Source of the DNA: Terriglobales bacterium
GTDB taxonomy: Bacteria > Acidobacteriota > Terriglobia > Terriglobales > Acidobacteriaceae
DNA: 64,000 bases
Direction: 5' to 3'
Assembly: GCA_035567895.1 (NCBI GenBank)
Contig: DATMPC010000088.1
Location: 1-64,000, forward strand
The notes under the pieces were generated by a model, which saw only the letters and a list, made by a program, of their open reading frames with translations, was not told the origin of the DNA and made no database searches. Below are positions 36,972 to 46,080 of this stretch, in pieces; the stretch's first letter is position 1; every line of letters starts with the position of its first letter. The position numbers and the translations under genes are program-made.

Positions 36972-37907
36972 ATGGCAACTGTCGCCAAAGCCGCGCACGA
37001 TACGGCGAAGATCTCCCGCAATTCCCATCCTCCTTCCAAGAAGAAGGGAGGCCCCACCGAACTAGTGCTCATCACTGGAATGAGCGGTTCGGGCAAGGGC
37101 TCAGTCCTCAAGGCGTTTGAAGATCTCGGGTACTACTGCGTCGATAATCTTCCCCTGGAGCTGATCCAACGCTTCGCTGACTTGGCACGACAATCTCCAG
37201 AGATCGAGCGTACGGCACTCGTAGTTGACATTCGCGAAGGCGGAGCGCTGAATCGGCTTCCGCAGATTCTGAAGCAGGTAAAGAAGACCATCAAAAACAC
37301 TCAGGTGTTATTTCTTGAGGCTTCGGACGATTCACTGGTTCGTCGCTTCAGCGAGACGCGTCGCCCTCATCCGCTGGGAAAGACCTCATCGATTTCAAAC
37401 GCGATCAGCACCGAGCGAAAGCGCCTCGACTTTTTGCGCAACCTCGCCGACGTGATCATCGATACGTCAAAGTTCAATGTTCATGAACTGCGCTCGCACA
37501 TCATTGAGAAATTCCAGGAAGGAACCAGCAACAATACGATTCTGGTGTCGTGCGTCAGCTTCGGCTTTAAAAATGGCGTTCCCAACGATGCCGACTTGGT
37601 ATTCGACGTTCGCTTTCTGCCGAATCCACATTTCATTCCCGAATTTCGTCCTCTGACCGGCCGACATCCCAAAGTTGCAGCATACATTCGACAATTTCCG
37701 CAAACGCAGGAATTTATCGACCGAATTTCGGAACTGTTGGTTTATCTAATGCCGCACTATATCCGCGAAGGCAAGAGCTACCTGACGGTCGCATTTGGAT
37801 GCACGGGAGGTCAGCATCGCTCGGTGATGATCGCCGAGGATGTAGCTAAGCGGCTAAGCAAAGCCGGATATAAGGTGAAGGCTCAGCACCGGGATAGCCC
37901 GAAGTAG
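36972..37907 (+). CDS. rapZ: RNase adapter / nucleotide-binding protein RapZ
   Basis: A 311-residue P-loop protein of the RapZ (YvcJ) family. Walker A is GMSGSGKG (about 37-44), followed by GYYCVDNLP, VVDIREGG, ETRRPHPL, and the C-terminal GRHPKVAAYIRQFPQTQEF and FGCTGGQHRSVMIAE. In E. coli RapZ senses glucosamine-6-phosphate and steers RNase E to GlmZ; in other phyla its role is less clear. It ends the lpt-rpoN-hpf cluster. The N-terminal 25 residues are an unconserved, basic extension. Confidence 0.94.
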   Translation: MATVAKAAHDTAKISRNSHPPSKKKGGPTELVLITGMSGSGKGSVLKAFEDLGYYCVDNLPLELIQRFADLARQSPEIERTALVVDIREGGALNRLPQILKQVKKTIKNTQVLFLEASDDSLVRRFSETRRPHPLGKTSSISNAISTERKRLDFLRNLADVIIDTSKFNVHELRSHIIEKFQEGTSNNTILVSCVSFGFKNGVPNDADLVFDVRFLPNPHFIPEFRPLTGRHPKVAAYIRQFPQTQEFIDRISELLVYLMPHYIREGKSYLTVAFGCTGGQHRSVMIAEDVAKRLSKAGYKVKAQHRDSPK

Positions 37908-37938
37908 CTGGTACTGCTTCCAATTTACGATCTAACCG

Positions 37939-38424
37939 CTATCCGACCCTCGTCATTGTGAACATGCCGCTGCCACAACCTGCTACGGTCGTCGAAGAAC
38001 TGAATGTCCCGCTTGCGGACGAACCAAGGTAAGCTAGCGATCCGCTTCCCATAATGGTGCCACTGGTTGAGCCGGACGTGAAGGCAACTGCGACACTCAA
38101 GTTAGATCCCGTTCCGGAACTCACCTGCCCTGTCACGTTGAATGTTGTTCCCGAAGGCGCGATTGCGGGAAAGCAGGACGATGCAGGATTGTTCACCGCG
38201 GTTACGGTCCCGCTGAGACTATTGCCGTTCTGGCTAAAGCTCACAGTCAATCCGGTGCTTGGAGGTAGCGTTGAGCCTTGTGCGCCGGAGGGAGCGAACG
38301 TCATGTTCCATGCTCCAGTAACAACTGGAGTCTGATTAGGCGAGTTCGACATCCCGGAATAACCTCCGCAGGCGGCAAGCAGGCTGGCGCCGCAGATCGC
38401 TAGAAGAATTGCGCTCTTGTTCAT
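37939..38424 (-). CDS. Small beta-rich lipoprotein
   Basis: The ATG at 38424 follows GGGAGAAGCC, so a frame reaching 38481 is rejected. The 161-residue product has a lipobox (LLAACGG; Cys about residue 19) and a Gly, Ser and Thr-rich body with a repeated strand pattern (GLTVSFSQNGNSLSGTVTAV, GTMGSGSLAYLG-like runs). One or more Cys pairs (PASSCFPAI, VAGCGSGMF) may form a disulphide. It is anchored in the outer or inner membrane facing the periplasm; function is unknown. Confidence 0.75.
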   Translation of the reverse strand: MNKSAILLAICGASLLAACGGYSGMSNSPNQTPVVTGAWNMTFAPSGAQGSTLPPSTGLTVSFSQNGNSLSGTVTAVNNPASSCFPAIAPSGTTFNVTGQVSSGTGSNLSVAVAFTSGSTSGTIMGSGSLAYLGSSASGTFSSSTTVAGCGSGMFTMTRVG

Positions 38425-38724
38425 GGCTTCTCCCTGTAGTTTCTTGAAGAAATGGTAAGCCGAGCCGACGTCAGTTTTCACGGGGGCGTGATGAGATTAC
38501 CGGGACGAAAGTTGATATTGATTTTGGTCGCACAAAGACCTTAGTTCCCCGAAAGGGTGAAGCTCGCATACCCAGTTGGATGTCGGTTTGGTTCCTTTCT
38601 GGGAAGCGATGTTTGTTAATTACCCCTTGCAAATTACTAAAGGCGCGAGACTTACCACGCTGTAATAGCTCTGATTTGTATTATTAATTAGCCTTTCACC
38701 TGTGTCGGCTAATCTAATGTGAAT
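38425..38724. other. Divergent intergenic region with possible RNA structure
   Basis: Between the lipoprotein and the HAD gene there are several small stems on the + strand: GGTC/GACC around GCACAAA near 38530, CCCCGAAAGGG near 38550, and CCCAG/CTGGG enclosing about 25 bases near 38570-38605. The distal 80 bases are AT-rich (AATTACTAAA, TATTATTAATTAG). It could be a structured leader of the HAD gene, but it matches no riboswitch pattern I know. Confidence 0.3.
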
Positions 38725-39558
38725 ATGACGGAAAAGCTCGCAAAACGATACATCTTCGCCAGCGATTTTGACCAAACCCTCACGTTCAATGACACCGGAT
38801 ACGTGTTGAGCGAGATGGTGGGAATTCCCACTTCGGAATTCGAGCGCAGAGCTCAGGGAATGGCGAAGCTGAACCTTGTGCAGCAAGGCGCGGAACTTGC
38901 CTATTTATTGCTGCATGATCCGGAATTCAACTCTAAAGTTCGCAAAGAGCACTTGTACGAGGTCGGGAAACAGATTCGCCTCAAGGAGAACATTAAGCTG
39001 CTCTACGAAATTCTTGATGGCGATATCGATGGACACCACTTTGACTTCTATGTGCTATCGGCCTCACCGGAGGAAGTAATTCATTCGGCTCTCGAAGGAA
39101 TAGTTCCGAAGGATCATATTTTTGGAACAAAGCTCGTGTATAGCGGCAGCGGACAGGTTGAGAGGCTGGAGCGGGCGACTGCCGGCTATGGCAAGGTAGC
39201 AGTGCTCGATCAGTTGCAAGCTTCGCTGCAGATCGCGCCTGATCACATTGTGTATGTGGGCGACGGAAGTTCCGACATTCACGTGATGCTGCACGTAAAC
39301 ACGCGCGATGGCTTTACCATCGCTGTGTCCGAAGCCAAACACGTAGCTCACATTGCCAAGCGAACGCTGTTAAGCACGAGCGCGCTCGCCGTGCTGGCGC
39401 CAATCCTGCAGGAGATCGTCGGATGGCCGCGGCTGAAAATCCGGAAGCTGTTTGAGTCCCACGGCCTTCTGGTGCAGGAATGGGATCAGGTCCGTACAGA
39501 CTGGCTAACCCTGCGCTCAGCACAGGCCGAGCCTGAGCAAGCTGCTGCGGCGAACTGA
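38725..39558 (+). CDS. HAD-superfamily phosphatase, PSP/MtnX-like
   Basis: A 277-residue cytoplasmic phosphatase. Motif I is [13 protein letters not shown], with the nucleophile Asp and the acid/base Asp two residues later. Motif II is YVLSASPEE, motif III Lys is probably in [11 protein letters not shown], and motif IV is VYVGDGSSD. The layout resembles phosphoserine phosphatase and MtnX-type HAD enzymes rather than large-cap sugar phosphatases. The substrate is unknown. I use the ATG at 38725; a GTG two codons earlier is equally possible. Confidence 0.88.
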   Translation: MTEKLAKRYIFASDFDQTLTFNDTGYVLSEMVGIPTSEFERRAQGMAKLNLVQQGAELAYLLLHDPEFNSKVRKEHLYEVGKQIRLKENIKLLYEILDGDIDGHHFDFYVLSASPEEVIHSALEGIVPKDHIFGTKLVYSGSGQVERLERATAGYGKVAVLDQLQASLQIAPDHIVYVGDGSSDIHVMLHVNTRDGFTIAVSEAKHVAHIAKRTLLSTSALAVLAPILQEIVGWPRLKIRKLFESHGLLVQEWDQVRTDWLTLRSAQAEPEQAAAAN

Positions 39559-39559
39559 G

Positions 39560-39721
39560 TCAGATCCAACCGAGCTTGCGATAACCGTCGTAGCTGACCT
39601 CAAGCGCGCGGCTTATGTCATGTCTCAATTCCGGAGTGAGCTGCTTCACATGGAAGCAGCTCTTTCCTTTTAAAAGCTTCAGCAGGGCTGGGGACAATTT
39701 CAATTCTGCAGGGATACGTCT
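39560..39721 (-). pseudogene. C-terminal remnant of a DUF1801-like protein
   Basis: About 53 codons read on the minus strand end in KGKSCFHVKQLTPELRHDIS and then YDGYRKLGWI followed by a stop, the characteristic end of DUF1801/YdhG-type small proteins (usually about 120-140 residues). The frame is closed upstream by a TAG at 39722-39724 and has no ATG or ribosome binding site. Only the last 40% of a gene remains. It lies between the HAD gene and the TPR-HTH gene and is too short to be found by length alone. Confidence 0.6.
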
Positions 39722-39735
39722 CTACTGTGTGCGCG

Positions 39736-41346
39736 CTACTCTCCGGCAGCTAGCAAGCCGGCATTGCGCAGGATGCGGCGCACTTTTTTGGGCGACACTG
39801 ACAGTCGTTGGGCCACACGCGAAACTTTGCGGCCCTCGCGAATCCAGACTTTTGGAATCACGATCTCTGCGAATTCTTCGGTGACTTGCTGAAAAGTCTT
39901 TTCCCCTAGCATTCCTTCGGACCAGGCTCGGAGCGTGTCGTCGATCTTGGATGCGCGCAGGATACGCGATTTCAGCATGGCCATCTCTTCCCACAGGTGA
40001 TCGCGATCCGCAACTCCGATTAACGACGCCGCGAGTTCGACATACTGCTTGGCTTCATCCCAATCCTGGAAGAAGTCGTTGGCCGCACAGTTTCCGCGAG
40101 CGAGGTACGCACCGGCGGTGAGCCGCCGATTCTCTGTGTGTTTCGCCAGAGCAATGGCCTCTTCCGAATGCTGACGGGCGAGGTTGGCGTGCAATGCAAG
40201 GTCGGCGTCTTCGATCTGCTCCTCCACACGCGCATTTTCGGCGGCTGACTGCAGCAAGCGGGCACGCGCCATCAGGATGTGATCATGCTTTTGCTGTGCT
40301 AACTCGTACGCCTTTACGGCCTCCTGTGAAGCGCGATCAATCTCTCCCTGATCGAGATGGAGTTGTCCGGCGTTCACCAGCACCGTTCCAGTGCCGATGT
40401 GATTCTGATGATGAGCGTAAATTTCCCCGGCACGATGTAGTTGATCCAGGGCCTCACGACAGAGCTTGATGTAGCGCGAATGTGTCGCGCCGCGCGACTC
40501 AACCTCATCGACTCCTCTGTTCGGTCCAGGGACACGCGAATCAATGCGCTTGCGGAGTTGCAGGGCAATCAATCGTTTGACGTACGCAGCGTTCACCAGA
40601 GCACGCGCGAGATTGCGATGGTTGGGGTAGCGACGGGCGTAGATAGCAACCGCCTTGTCGAAATGATGAAGCGCTTGCGCATACTCACCGGAGCGCCGTA
40701 CGATGCGTCCACGCGCCGACTCGATGTTTCCCAGGGCAAGCCAATCGTCTGAGGACTTGAGTCCAGCTTCCGCCTGATCGAGCAGGCGCAGTCCTTCTTT
40801 GGGACGCCCTAGCTGAAAGTTAATCCAGCCCTCCTGGACGTGGATCAAGGCAGTAAGGTTCGAGGCATGCACGCGACTCGCGAGGCGGCGAGCCTCAGCT
40901 ATATCGTGCAGCGCGGCATCGTATTCACCCTTCTTTCGGTGTGCGCGGCCTTTCCAGAAATGGGCCAGCACCACGAGTCGAGGATCGTTCAGTTCACGCT
41001 CCGCCTGAAGAACGAAGTGCAGCAGGTTGATCGCGGAATCGGCGTCCTCCTTTGCAATGCAACTGAACGCCTCCGCCATTCGCAGCAGCAGATATTCGCC
41101 GATCGGCATGCGCCGACGCTGCTCGGCAGAAAACTTGTGCAGAAGAGACTCGATCAACCTCTGGTCGGCATAGCCAGCATCCACCCACTCGGCAATACAG
41201 AGCACCGCATGTGCCGCGCTAGTTTGCTGAGGATCGAACCTTTCGAGCTCACTCGCGTTCTCGTCCAGGATTTGAAATCCCTCCTGGATGCGCCGAAGGG
41301 CGAGCGCTTGGTTCAGGATGCCCGTGAGTCCGAGTAGCGCCGACAT
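39736..41346 (-). CDS. TPR protein with C-terminal Fis-like HTH, candidate regulator of isocitrate lyase
   Basis: A 536-residue, mostly helical cytoplasmic protein built of tetratricopeptide-like repeats (LVVLAHFWKGRAHRKKGEYDAALHDI, LALGNIESARGRIVRRSGEYAQALHHFDKA, GTVLVNAGQLHLDQGEIDRA). The last 50 residues look like a Fis-type helix-turn-helix (VWIREGRKVSRVAQRLSVSP, then KKVRRILRNAGL). It is therefore a probable DNA-binding regulator whose TPR part senses a protein partner or peptide. It is divergent from aceA, sharing about 230 AT-rich bases, which suggests control of the glyoxylate shunt. I take the ATG at 41346; a GTG six codons upstream is possible. Confidence 0.75.
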   Translation of the reverse strand: MSALLGLTGILNQALALRRIQEGFQILDENASELERFDPQQTSAAHAVLCIAEWVDAGYADQRLIESLLHKFSAEQRRRMPIGEYLLLRMAEAFSCIAKEDADSAINLLHFVLQAERELNDPRLVVLAHFWKGRAHRKKGEYDAALHDIAEARRLASRVHASNLTALIHVQEGWINFQLGRPKEGLRLLDQAEAGLKSSDDWLALGNIESARGRIVRRSGEYAQALHHFDKAVAIYARRYPNHRNLARALVNAAYVKRLIALQLRKRIDSRVPGPNRGVDEVESRGATHSRYIKLCREALDQLHRAGEIYAHHQNHIGTGTVLVNAGQLHLDQGEIDRASQEAVKAYELAQQKHDHILMARARLLQSAAENARVEEQIEDADLALHANLARQHSEEAIALAKHTENRRLTAGAYLARGNCAANDFFQDWDEAKQYVELAASLIGVADRDHLWEEMAMLKSRILRASKIDDTLRAWSEGMLGEKTFQQVTEEFAEIVIPKVWIREGRKVSRVAQRLSVSPKKVRRILRNAGLLAAGE

Positions 41347-41579
41347 GGGCGGATTGTAGCCCACTCATCCATATCGGTCTATAGCGGCCTGAGATTCCAG
41401 CTATTCTATCCGTTGATTATGTATGTAACCTCTTATTTATCAGCGCTATATTGTTAGTTTTCACAGAAGGCGGCTCCAGCGTTTACTGGTCCGATTCGGA
41501 CTACTCCGCTTGCCGGATCCTCACTTTTTGCTTCTAATGGGACGTACTTGCAGGCAGCAAGACTTTTCTGGAGAGAGCC

Positions 41580-43019
41580 ATGATTCGAACGCAAACCGCA
41601 GATTGGGATTGGAACGCTACCCGCTGGGCAGGCATCACTCGCCCCTACACAGAAGAAGATGTTGAGCGCCTGCGCGGAACCGTCCGAATTGAATACTCGC
41701 TTGCTCGCAAGGGGGCTGAGAAGCTTTGGAAACTCCTGCACGAAGAACCTTATGTTCCAGCCCTGGGAGCCTTGACCGGGAACCAAGCGGTAGAAATGGC
41801 GAACGCCGGCTTGAGAGCCATCTATCTGAGCGGCTGGCAAGTGGCCGCTGACGCAAACCTGGGCGGTCAAATGTATCCCGACCAGAGCCTCTATCCCGCG
41901 AACAGCGTTCCCAATGTGGTACGAGCGATCAACAACGCTCTACTGCGCGCTGACCAAATCGCGCACAGCGAAGGACGCGACACCATCGACTGGATGCTCC
42001 CCATCGTCGCGGACGCCGAAGCTGGATTTGGCGGGTGCCTCAACGCCTTTGAGTTGATGAAAGCGATGATCGAGGCTGGGGCTGCCGCCGTACATTTTGA
42101 AGATCAGTTGTCTTCGGCGAAGAAATGCGGACATCTTGGCGGCAAAGTCCTCGTCCCAACTCAAGAGGCGGTACAAAAACTGGTCGCAGCTCGTCTCGCT
42201 GCCGACGTCCTGGGCGTACCGACACTCGTGGTTGCCCGCACCGACGCTAATTCAGCACAGCTGCTCACTAGCGACTGCGATCCATGCGATCGCGAGTTCA
42301 TCACCGGCGAGCGCACGGTGGAAGGCTTCTATCGGATGCGTGGCGGACTCGACGCTGCCATCGCACGCGGCTTGGCTTATGCTCCGTATGCGGATCTGAT
42401 CTGGTGCGAGACGTCGGAGCCAAATATGGAGGAAGCGCGCCTCTTCGCGGAAGCGATCCACGCCAGGTTCCCCGGCAAGCTGCTTGCCTATAACTGCTCG
42501 CCATCATTCAATTGGAAGGCAAAGCTTTCGGACAGCGACATTGCCAACTTCCAGCGCGAGCTGGGGAAGATGGGCTACAAGTTCCAGTTCGTCACGCTGG
42601 CGGGCTTCCACGCGCTGAATCTTTCTATGTTCGAGCTGGCTCGCGAGTATGCGCGCACAGGAATGGCGGCTTATTCACAATTACAGCAGCGCGAGTTCGA
42701 TCTCGCAGAGCGCTTTGCGTACGGCGCAGTAAAACATCAGCGCTTCGTTGGCACCGGATACTTCGACGCAGTAGCGACCGTAATCTCGGCCGGACAGACT
42801 TCCACCCGCGCGCTCGAAGGATCCACAGAGGCAGAGCAATTCGAAAGCAAGCCGGTAACGACGCATGCTCCGACGAATGGTCATACAGCCAGCATTGGCC
42901 ATGAAAAGACAAATGGGCATGCGAAGCCGAACGGTCATGCGGCGAAGTTTGAAGCGAAAGCAGAGGTATTTCCTCGATTCGATGAGGAAGAAGTGGCGCT
43001 TATGCCTTCGGGAGACTAG
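41580..43019 (+). CDS. aceA: Isocitrate lyase
   Basis: A 479-residue enzyme cleaving isocitrate to glyoxylate and succinate, the first step of the glyoxylate shunt needed for growth on acetate or fatty acids. The catalytic loop [17 protein letters not shown] (Cys183) and substrate-binding [28 protein letters not shown] and NCSPSFNW are intact. The usual protein ends near STEAEQF (about residue 421). Here a 58-residue tail follows with repeated NGH motifs ([16 protein letters not shown]) and an acidic end. GGAGAG precedes the ATG. A strong terminator follows the stop. No malate synthase gene lies in the window. Confidence 0.96.
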   Translation: MIRTQTADWDWNATRWAGITRPYTEEDVERLRGTVRIEYSLARKGAEKLWKLLHEEPYVPALGALTGNQAVEMANAGLRAIYLSGWQVAADANLGGQMYPDQSLYPANSVPNVVRAINNALLRADQIAHSEGRDTIDWMLPIVADAEAGFGGCLNAFELMKAMIEAGAAAVHFEDQLSSAKKCGHLGGKVLVPTQEAVQKLVAARLAADVLGVPTLVVARTDANSAQLLTSDCDPCDREFITGERTVEGFYRMRGGLDAAIARGLAYAPYADLIWCETSEPNMEEARLFAEAIHARFPGKLLAYNCSPSFNWKAKLSDSDIANFQRELGKMGYKFQFVTLAGFHALNLSMFELAREYARTGMAAYSQLQQREFDLAERFAYGAVKHQRFVGTGYFDAVATVISAGQTSTRALEGSTEAEQFESKPVTTHAPTNGHTASIGHEKTNGHAKPNGHAAKFEAKAEVFPRFDEEEVALMPSGD

Positions 43020-43040
43020 TTCACTGACTTCGTCCCCCGG

Positions 43041-43079
43041 CGGCTCCGCTGCAACCACAGCGGAGCCGTTTCCATTTTT
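43041..43079 (+). terminator. Rho-independent terminator of aceA
   Basis: CGGCTCCGCTG (43041-43051) pairs perfectly with CAGCGGAGCCG (43058-43068) around CAACCA, followed by TTTCCATTTTT. Confidence 0.92.
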
Positions 43080-43130
43080 GGGAGCCACTGAGAAGATTAG
43101 TCACTACCAGAACTCCGACACTCTCAGAGG

Positions 43131-43392
43131 CAGAGGGCTGTAGGCCTGGCTGGCCAAACGCGAGCCCAGTCCCGGAAGGGCTGGGACCATATTTGAGTTG
43201 AATTGAGCGCTGTAGGCGCGACACTCACTGCGTTTAGCCGAAATCAATTTTGCGATTGGCGAGGTCTAAACCGCAACGCGGTATTCGCATTTTGGAGAGG
43301 TACCGCGCCTATGGCGCTCGTTTGTTTCGAATCGCAAGCCCAGCCCTTCCGGGACTGGGCTCACGTTTGGCCAGTCGGGCCTACGGCCCTCT
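43131..43392. repeat. Long nested inverted-repeat element family G
   Basis: A 262-bp element with about 55-bp imperfect inverted ends: GAGGGCTGTAGGCC, TGGCCAAACG, GAGCCCAGTCCCGG and AAGGGCTGGG on the left, mirrored by CCCAGCCCTTCCGG, ACTGGGCTCACGTTTGGCCA and GGCCTACGGCCCTC on the right. Each arm contains its own hairpin (CCCAGTCCCGGAAGGGCTGG). A second, inner pair GAGCGCTGTAGGCGCG / CGCGCCTATGGCGCTC lies inside. No coding capacity. It fills the space between aceA and the convergent GH31 gene, and its right end coincides with the GH31 stop codon. Confidence 0.9.
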
Positions 43393-45977
43393 CATTTTGG
43401 AACGCTGGGGGGCTGCCCCATGGCAAAGCACACTTCTGATTTCTGACCAGGACTTCCGCAGCTCAGTCTCAACTCACCGCCGCCCGCAGTATATGGAAAC
43501 TGCAGAGTCAGCGTCTGCGAACCAGAATCGAACGATGCTCGCTTGACGGCCTTGCCGTCCAGGGTGATGCTTACGGGCTGGCGCTTTACTCCATAGATCA
43601 CCGCCTGCACTTCATTAAACCACGGCGTGAAACTTCCCAGCTGTGGCGAGATCTTCATACGCAGGGCGTCTTCGTATCCTTCGCAGGTGTAATCCACGCG
43701 CAAATACTTGCCATGCGTGTAATCGAAGCTCACCCCATCATCCATGTACAGCGAACCCTGGCAGGTGCGGTCGGGATAGACACGCAGTTCCAATGGACCC
43801 TGGGGCTTCTCGGCAGTGCTTTGTATTAGCGGTTGGCGTGGAATGATCGCGCCGCCGCGAACATAGACGTGCAGGGTGTCGAGTGCTGGCTTCACCGTGA
43901 TCTCACCGGATTGAAGCTGTTTGCCCGTCCAGTAGTCGTACCAGACATTGCCGCTTGGCAGCATCACGCGGACATCCTGGAGGAATTCGTAGGGCTGAGG
44001 CGCAACCAGCAGATCGTGGCCGAACAGGTATTGACTGTTCGCCCATTCGCCTTCGGTGAGTAGCGGTTCCTGATCCGGATACTCGAGAAACATCGGACGC
44101 ATCAACGGGATCCCATCTCGGGAAGACTGCTCCATGCCCGTGTAAATGTATGGAAGCAGACGATACCGCTCTTCTATGTAGCGCTTGCGAATGGCTTCAT
44201 GCTGCGGACCATGCACCCAGGGCTCCTGGTCGGCGCTTCCCTTTTCGGTATGGTCGCGATCGATGGGATTGAAGGCGCCCAGTTCCAACCATTTCGTGAG
44301 CAGGTCCGGCTGCGGGCTGCCTTTATATCCGCCGATATCGTCTCCCACAACGGGAAAGCCGCTGATACCGAGATTCTGGAGCATTGGAACCGAAATGCGC
44401 ATGTGGTTCCAAGTGCTCGAATTGTCACCAGTCCACGTAGCGGCGAAACGTTGTCCGCCGACGTAAGTTGCGCGCGTGAGCACAAAAGGCCGCTCGTTCG
44501 GGCGAAGCTTCAGCAGCCCTTCATACGTTCCTTGAGAATTCAGCATGCCGAGAACGTTATGGATCTCGCGCTGAGTTGTCTGACGACTGGGTTGGCCCGG
44601 TTCCTCCACACGATCGACCGCATCGACGGGCATGGTCTTGCTCGGCACGTCGAACACGGAAGGCTCGTTCATATCGTTCCAGAAACCGGCCACACCATTG
44701 TTGACAAATTCTTTGTAGAGGCCGCCCCACCAGTCGCGCACAGCTTTGCGCGTGAAGTCGGGGAAGACACTGGTCCCGGGCCAAACTCGGCCTGCATACT
44801 CGCTGCCGTCAGGGTTCTTAATGAAAGCATCGATCGCTTTGCCAGTATCGTAAGGAGCGTATCCAGGCTCCTGCTTGATGTGCAGATCGGTAATTGCGAT
44901 CGTACGCACGCCCTGCTTCGCGAAGTCACGAACCATTCCGGTGAAGTTAGGGAACTTTTGCGGATCAACCGTGAACACACGGTTCTCGCGCTGGTAGTCG
45001 ATATCGAGGTAGATCACGTCCAGCGGAATCTTCTTCTGCTTGAACGTCTGCACAATTTCGCGCACACGGGATTCAGGAAAGTAACTGTACCGGCATTGCT
45101 GGAATCCAAGGCTCCAGAGTGGTGGAAGCGGAGACCGGCCCACCAGCGCAGTAAACGTGCTCACCACCTGCTTCGGACGCGGCCCATAAATAAAGTAGTA
45201 GTCGACTTCACCGCCATCGGCGCCGAACGAGTACTCGTCTGCCGACGCCTTCCCCAAGTCCCAGTGCTGGCGATAGGTGTTGTCGAGAAGAATTCCGTAG
45301 CTTGTGCCTTTGCGCAGAGCAACCAGGAATCCCAGAGTCTTGTAAAGAGGATCGGTAGACTCCTGCCAGGCGTAAGCATCTGTGTTCCACATGGTGAAGG
45401 CCTGATTGCGATGGTCCAGTGGTCCCGCCTTGTCGCCGAGCCCGTAGTAGTGCTCGTCCTCCGGCATGGACTTCGTAACCGTAAACGTCTCGCCTTGCCA
45501 CGTGATCGACGCAGCGTCGCGTGAAATCGGAGTGCCGTCGGCAGCGAGAAAACTGATGGTTGAATCGCGTCGATCGACTCGCACCTGCAGCGATCCTGTG
45601 CTCAACTCAATTCGATCCGGCGCATCTCGCACCTGCGCCTTAGCCGCTGCAGACTGCACTCCAGCAGGAACCGCCAGAACAGCGTAGGAATACCTTTGCG
45701 GAAACTCCGAGCCGCGAGTTGCGCGCACGCGAATCACGTCATTTTGGAGAACAGTGATTTGCAAGCGCCCGTTTTCGCTGGCTATCTCCACGCCATTCGG
45801 CAACTGATGAGAGGCACTCACCGCTCCTAAGGTAACCGGAGGTGCGGCTGGTGGCTGCGCCCGTTCAACTTGGCGCGCCTGCGGAGCGCCGCTGGTGGTC
45901 AGAGGATTTGGAGATGTTTGCGAGACTACAAGTGGCGAGGCGCACGCAAACAGGAGTGCTGCAATTGATCGAGTCAT
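43392..45977 (-). CDS. Secreted GH31 family alpha-glucosidase-type glycoside hydrolase
   Basis: An 861-residue protein with a signal peptide (SIAALLFACASPLVVSQ). An N-terminal GH31 beta-sandwich (about 50-260, including DEHYYGLGDKAGPLDHR) precedes the catalytic TIM barrel. The nucleophile Asp is in GFWNDMNEPSVF (about residue 435), the acid/base Asp is probably in TWTGDNSSTW, and RYSYFPE and VIYLDIDYQ are other barrel strands. C-terminal beta domains follow (YPDRTCQGSLYMDDGVSFDY). It hydrolyses terminal alpha-glucosides, xylosides or related links outside the cytoplasm. I start at the ATG at 45977. The last codons reach the edge of repeat G, so the natural C-terminus may have been altered. 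Confidence 0.94.
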   Translation of the reverse strand: MTRSIAALLFACASPLVVSQTSPNPLTTSGAPQARQVERAQPPAAPPVTLGAVSASHQLPNGVEIASENGRLQITVLQNDVIRVRATRGSEFPQRYSYAVLAVPAGVQSAAAKAQVRDAPDRIELSTGSLQVRVDRRDSTISFLAADGTPISRDAASITWQGETFTVTKSMPEDEHYYGLGDKAGPLDHRNQAFTMWNTDAYAWQESTDPLYKTLGFLVALRKGTSYGILLDNTYRQHWDLGKASADEYSFGADGGEVDYYFIYGPRPKQVVSTFTALVGRSPLPPLWSLGFQQCRYSYFPESRVREIVQTFKQKKIPLDVIYLDIDYQRENRVFTVDPQKFPNFTGMVRDFAKQGVRTIAITDLHIKQEPGYAPYDTGKAIDAFIKNPDGSEYAGRVWPGTSVFPDFTRKAVRDWWGGLYKEFVNNGVAGFWNDMNEPSVFDVPSKTMPVDAVDRVEEPGQPSRQTTQREIHNVLGMLNSQGTYEGLLKLRPNERPFVLTRATYVGGQRFAATWTGDNSSTWNHMRISVPMLQNLGISGFPVVGDDIGGYKGSPQPDLLTKWLELGAFNPIDRDHTEKGSADQEPWVHGPQHEAIRKRYIEERYRLLPYIYTGMEQSSRDGIPLMRPMFLEYPDQEPLLTEGEWANSQYLFGHDLLVAPQPYEFLQDVRVMLPSGNVWYDYWTGKQLQSGEITVKPALDTLHVYVRGGAIIPRQPLIQSTAEKPQGPLELRVYPDRTCQGSLYMDDGVSFDYTHGKYLRVDYTCEGYEDALRMKISPQLGSFTPWFNEVQAVIYGVKRQPVSITLDGKAVKRASFDSGSQTLTLQFPYTAGGGELRLSCGSPGQKSEVCFAMGQPPSVPK

Positions 45978-46080
45978 GTTGTATTGGGACAAACAGGCGA
46001 AGGTAGGTCATGAAGGGGGAGCATGTCAATCAACGACCAGGTGCTCTTAACAATGTGCGATCCGCCTATACTGCCCGGAG

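Noticed and set aside
38500-38724. Cyclic-di-GMP (GEMM) riboswitch
   Set aside because: The region lacks the conserved core pattern and tetraloop-receptor layout; only isolated stems were seen.
44199-45524. Long plus-strand frame of 441 codons
   Set aside because: It lies wholly antisense to the GH31 gene, whose catalytic motifs are intact; a codon-bias shadow.
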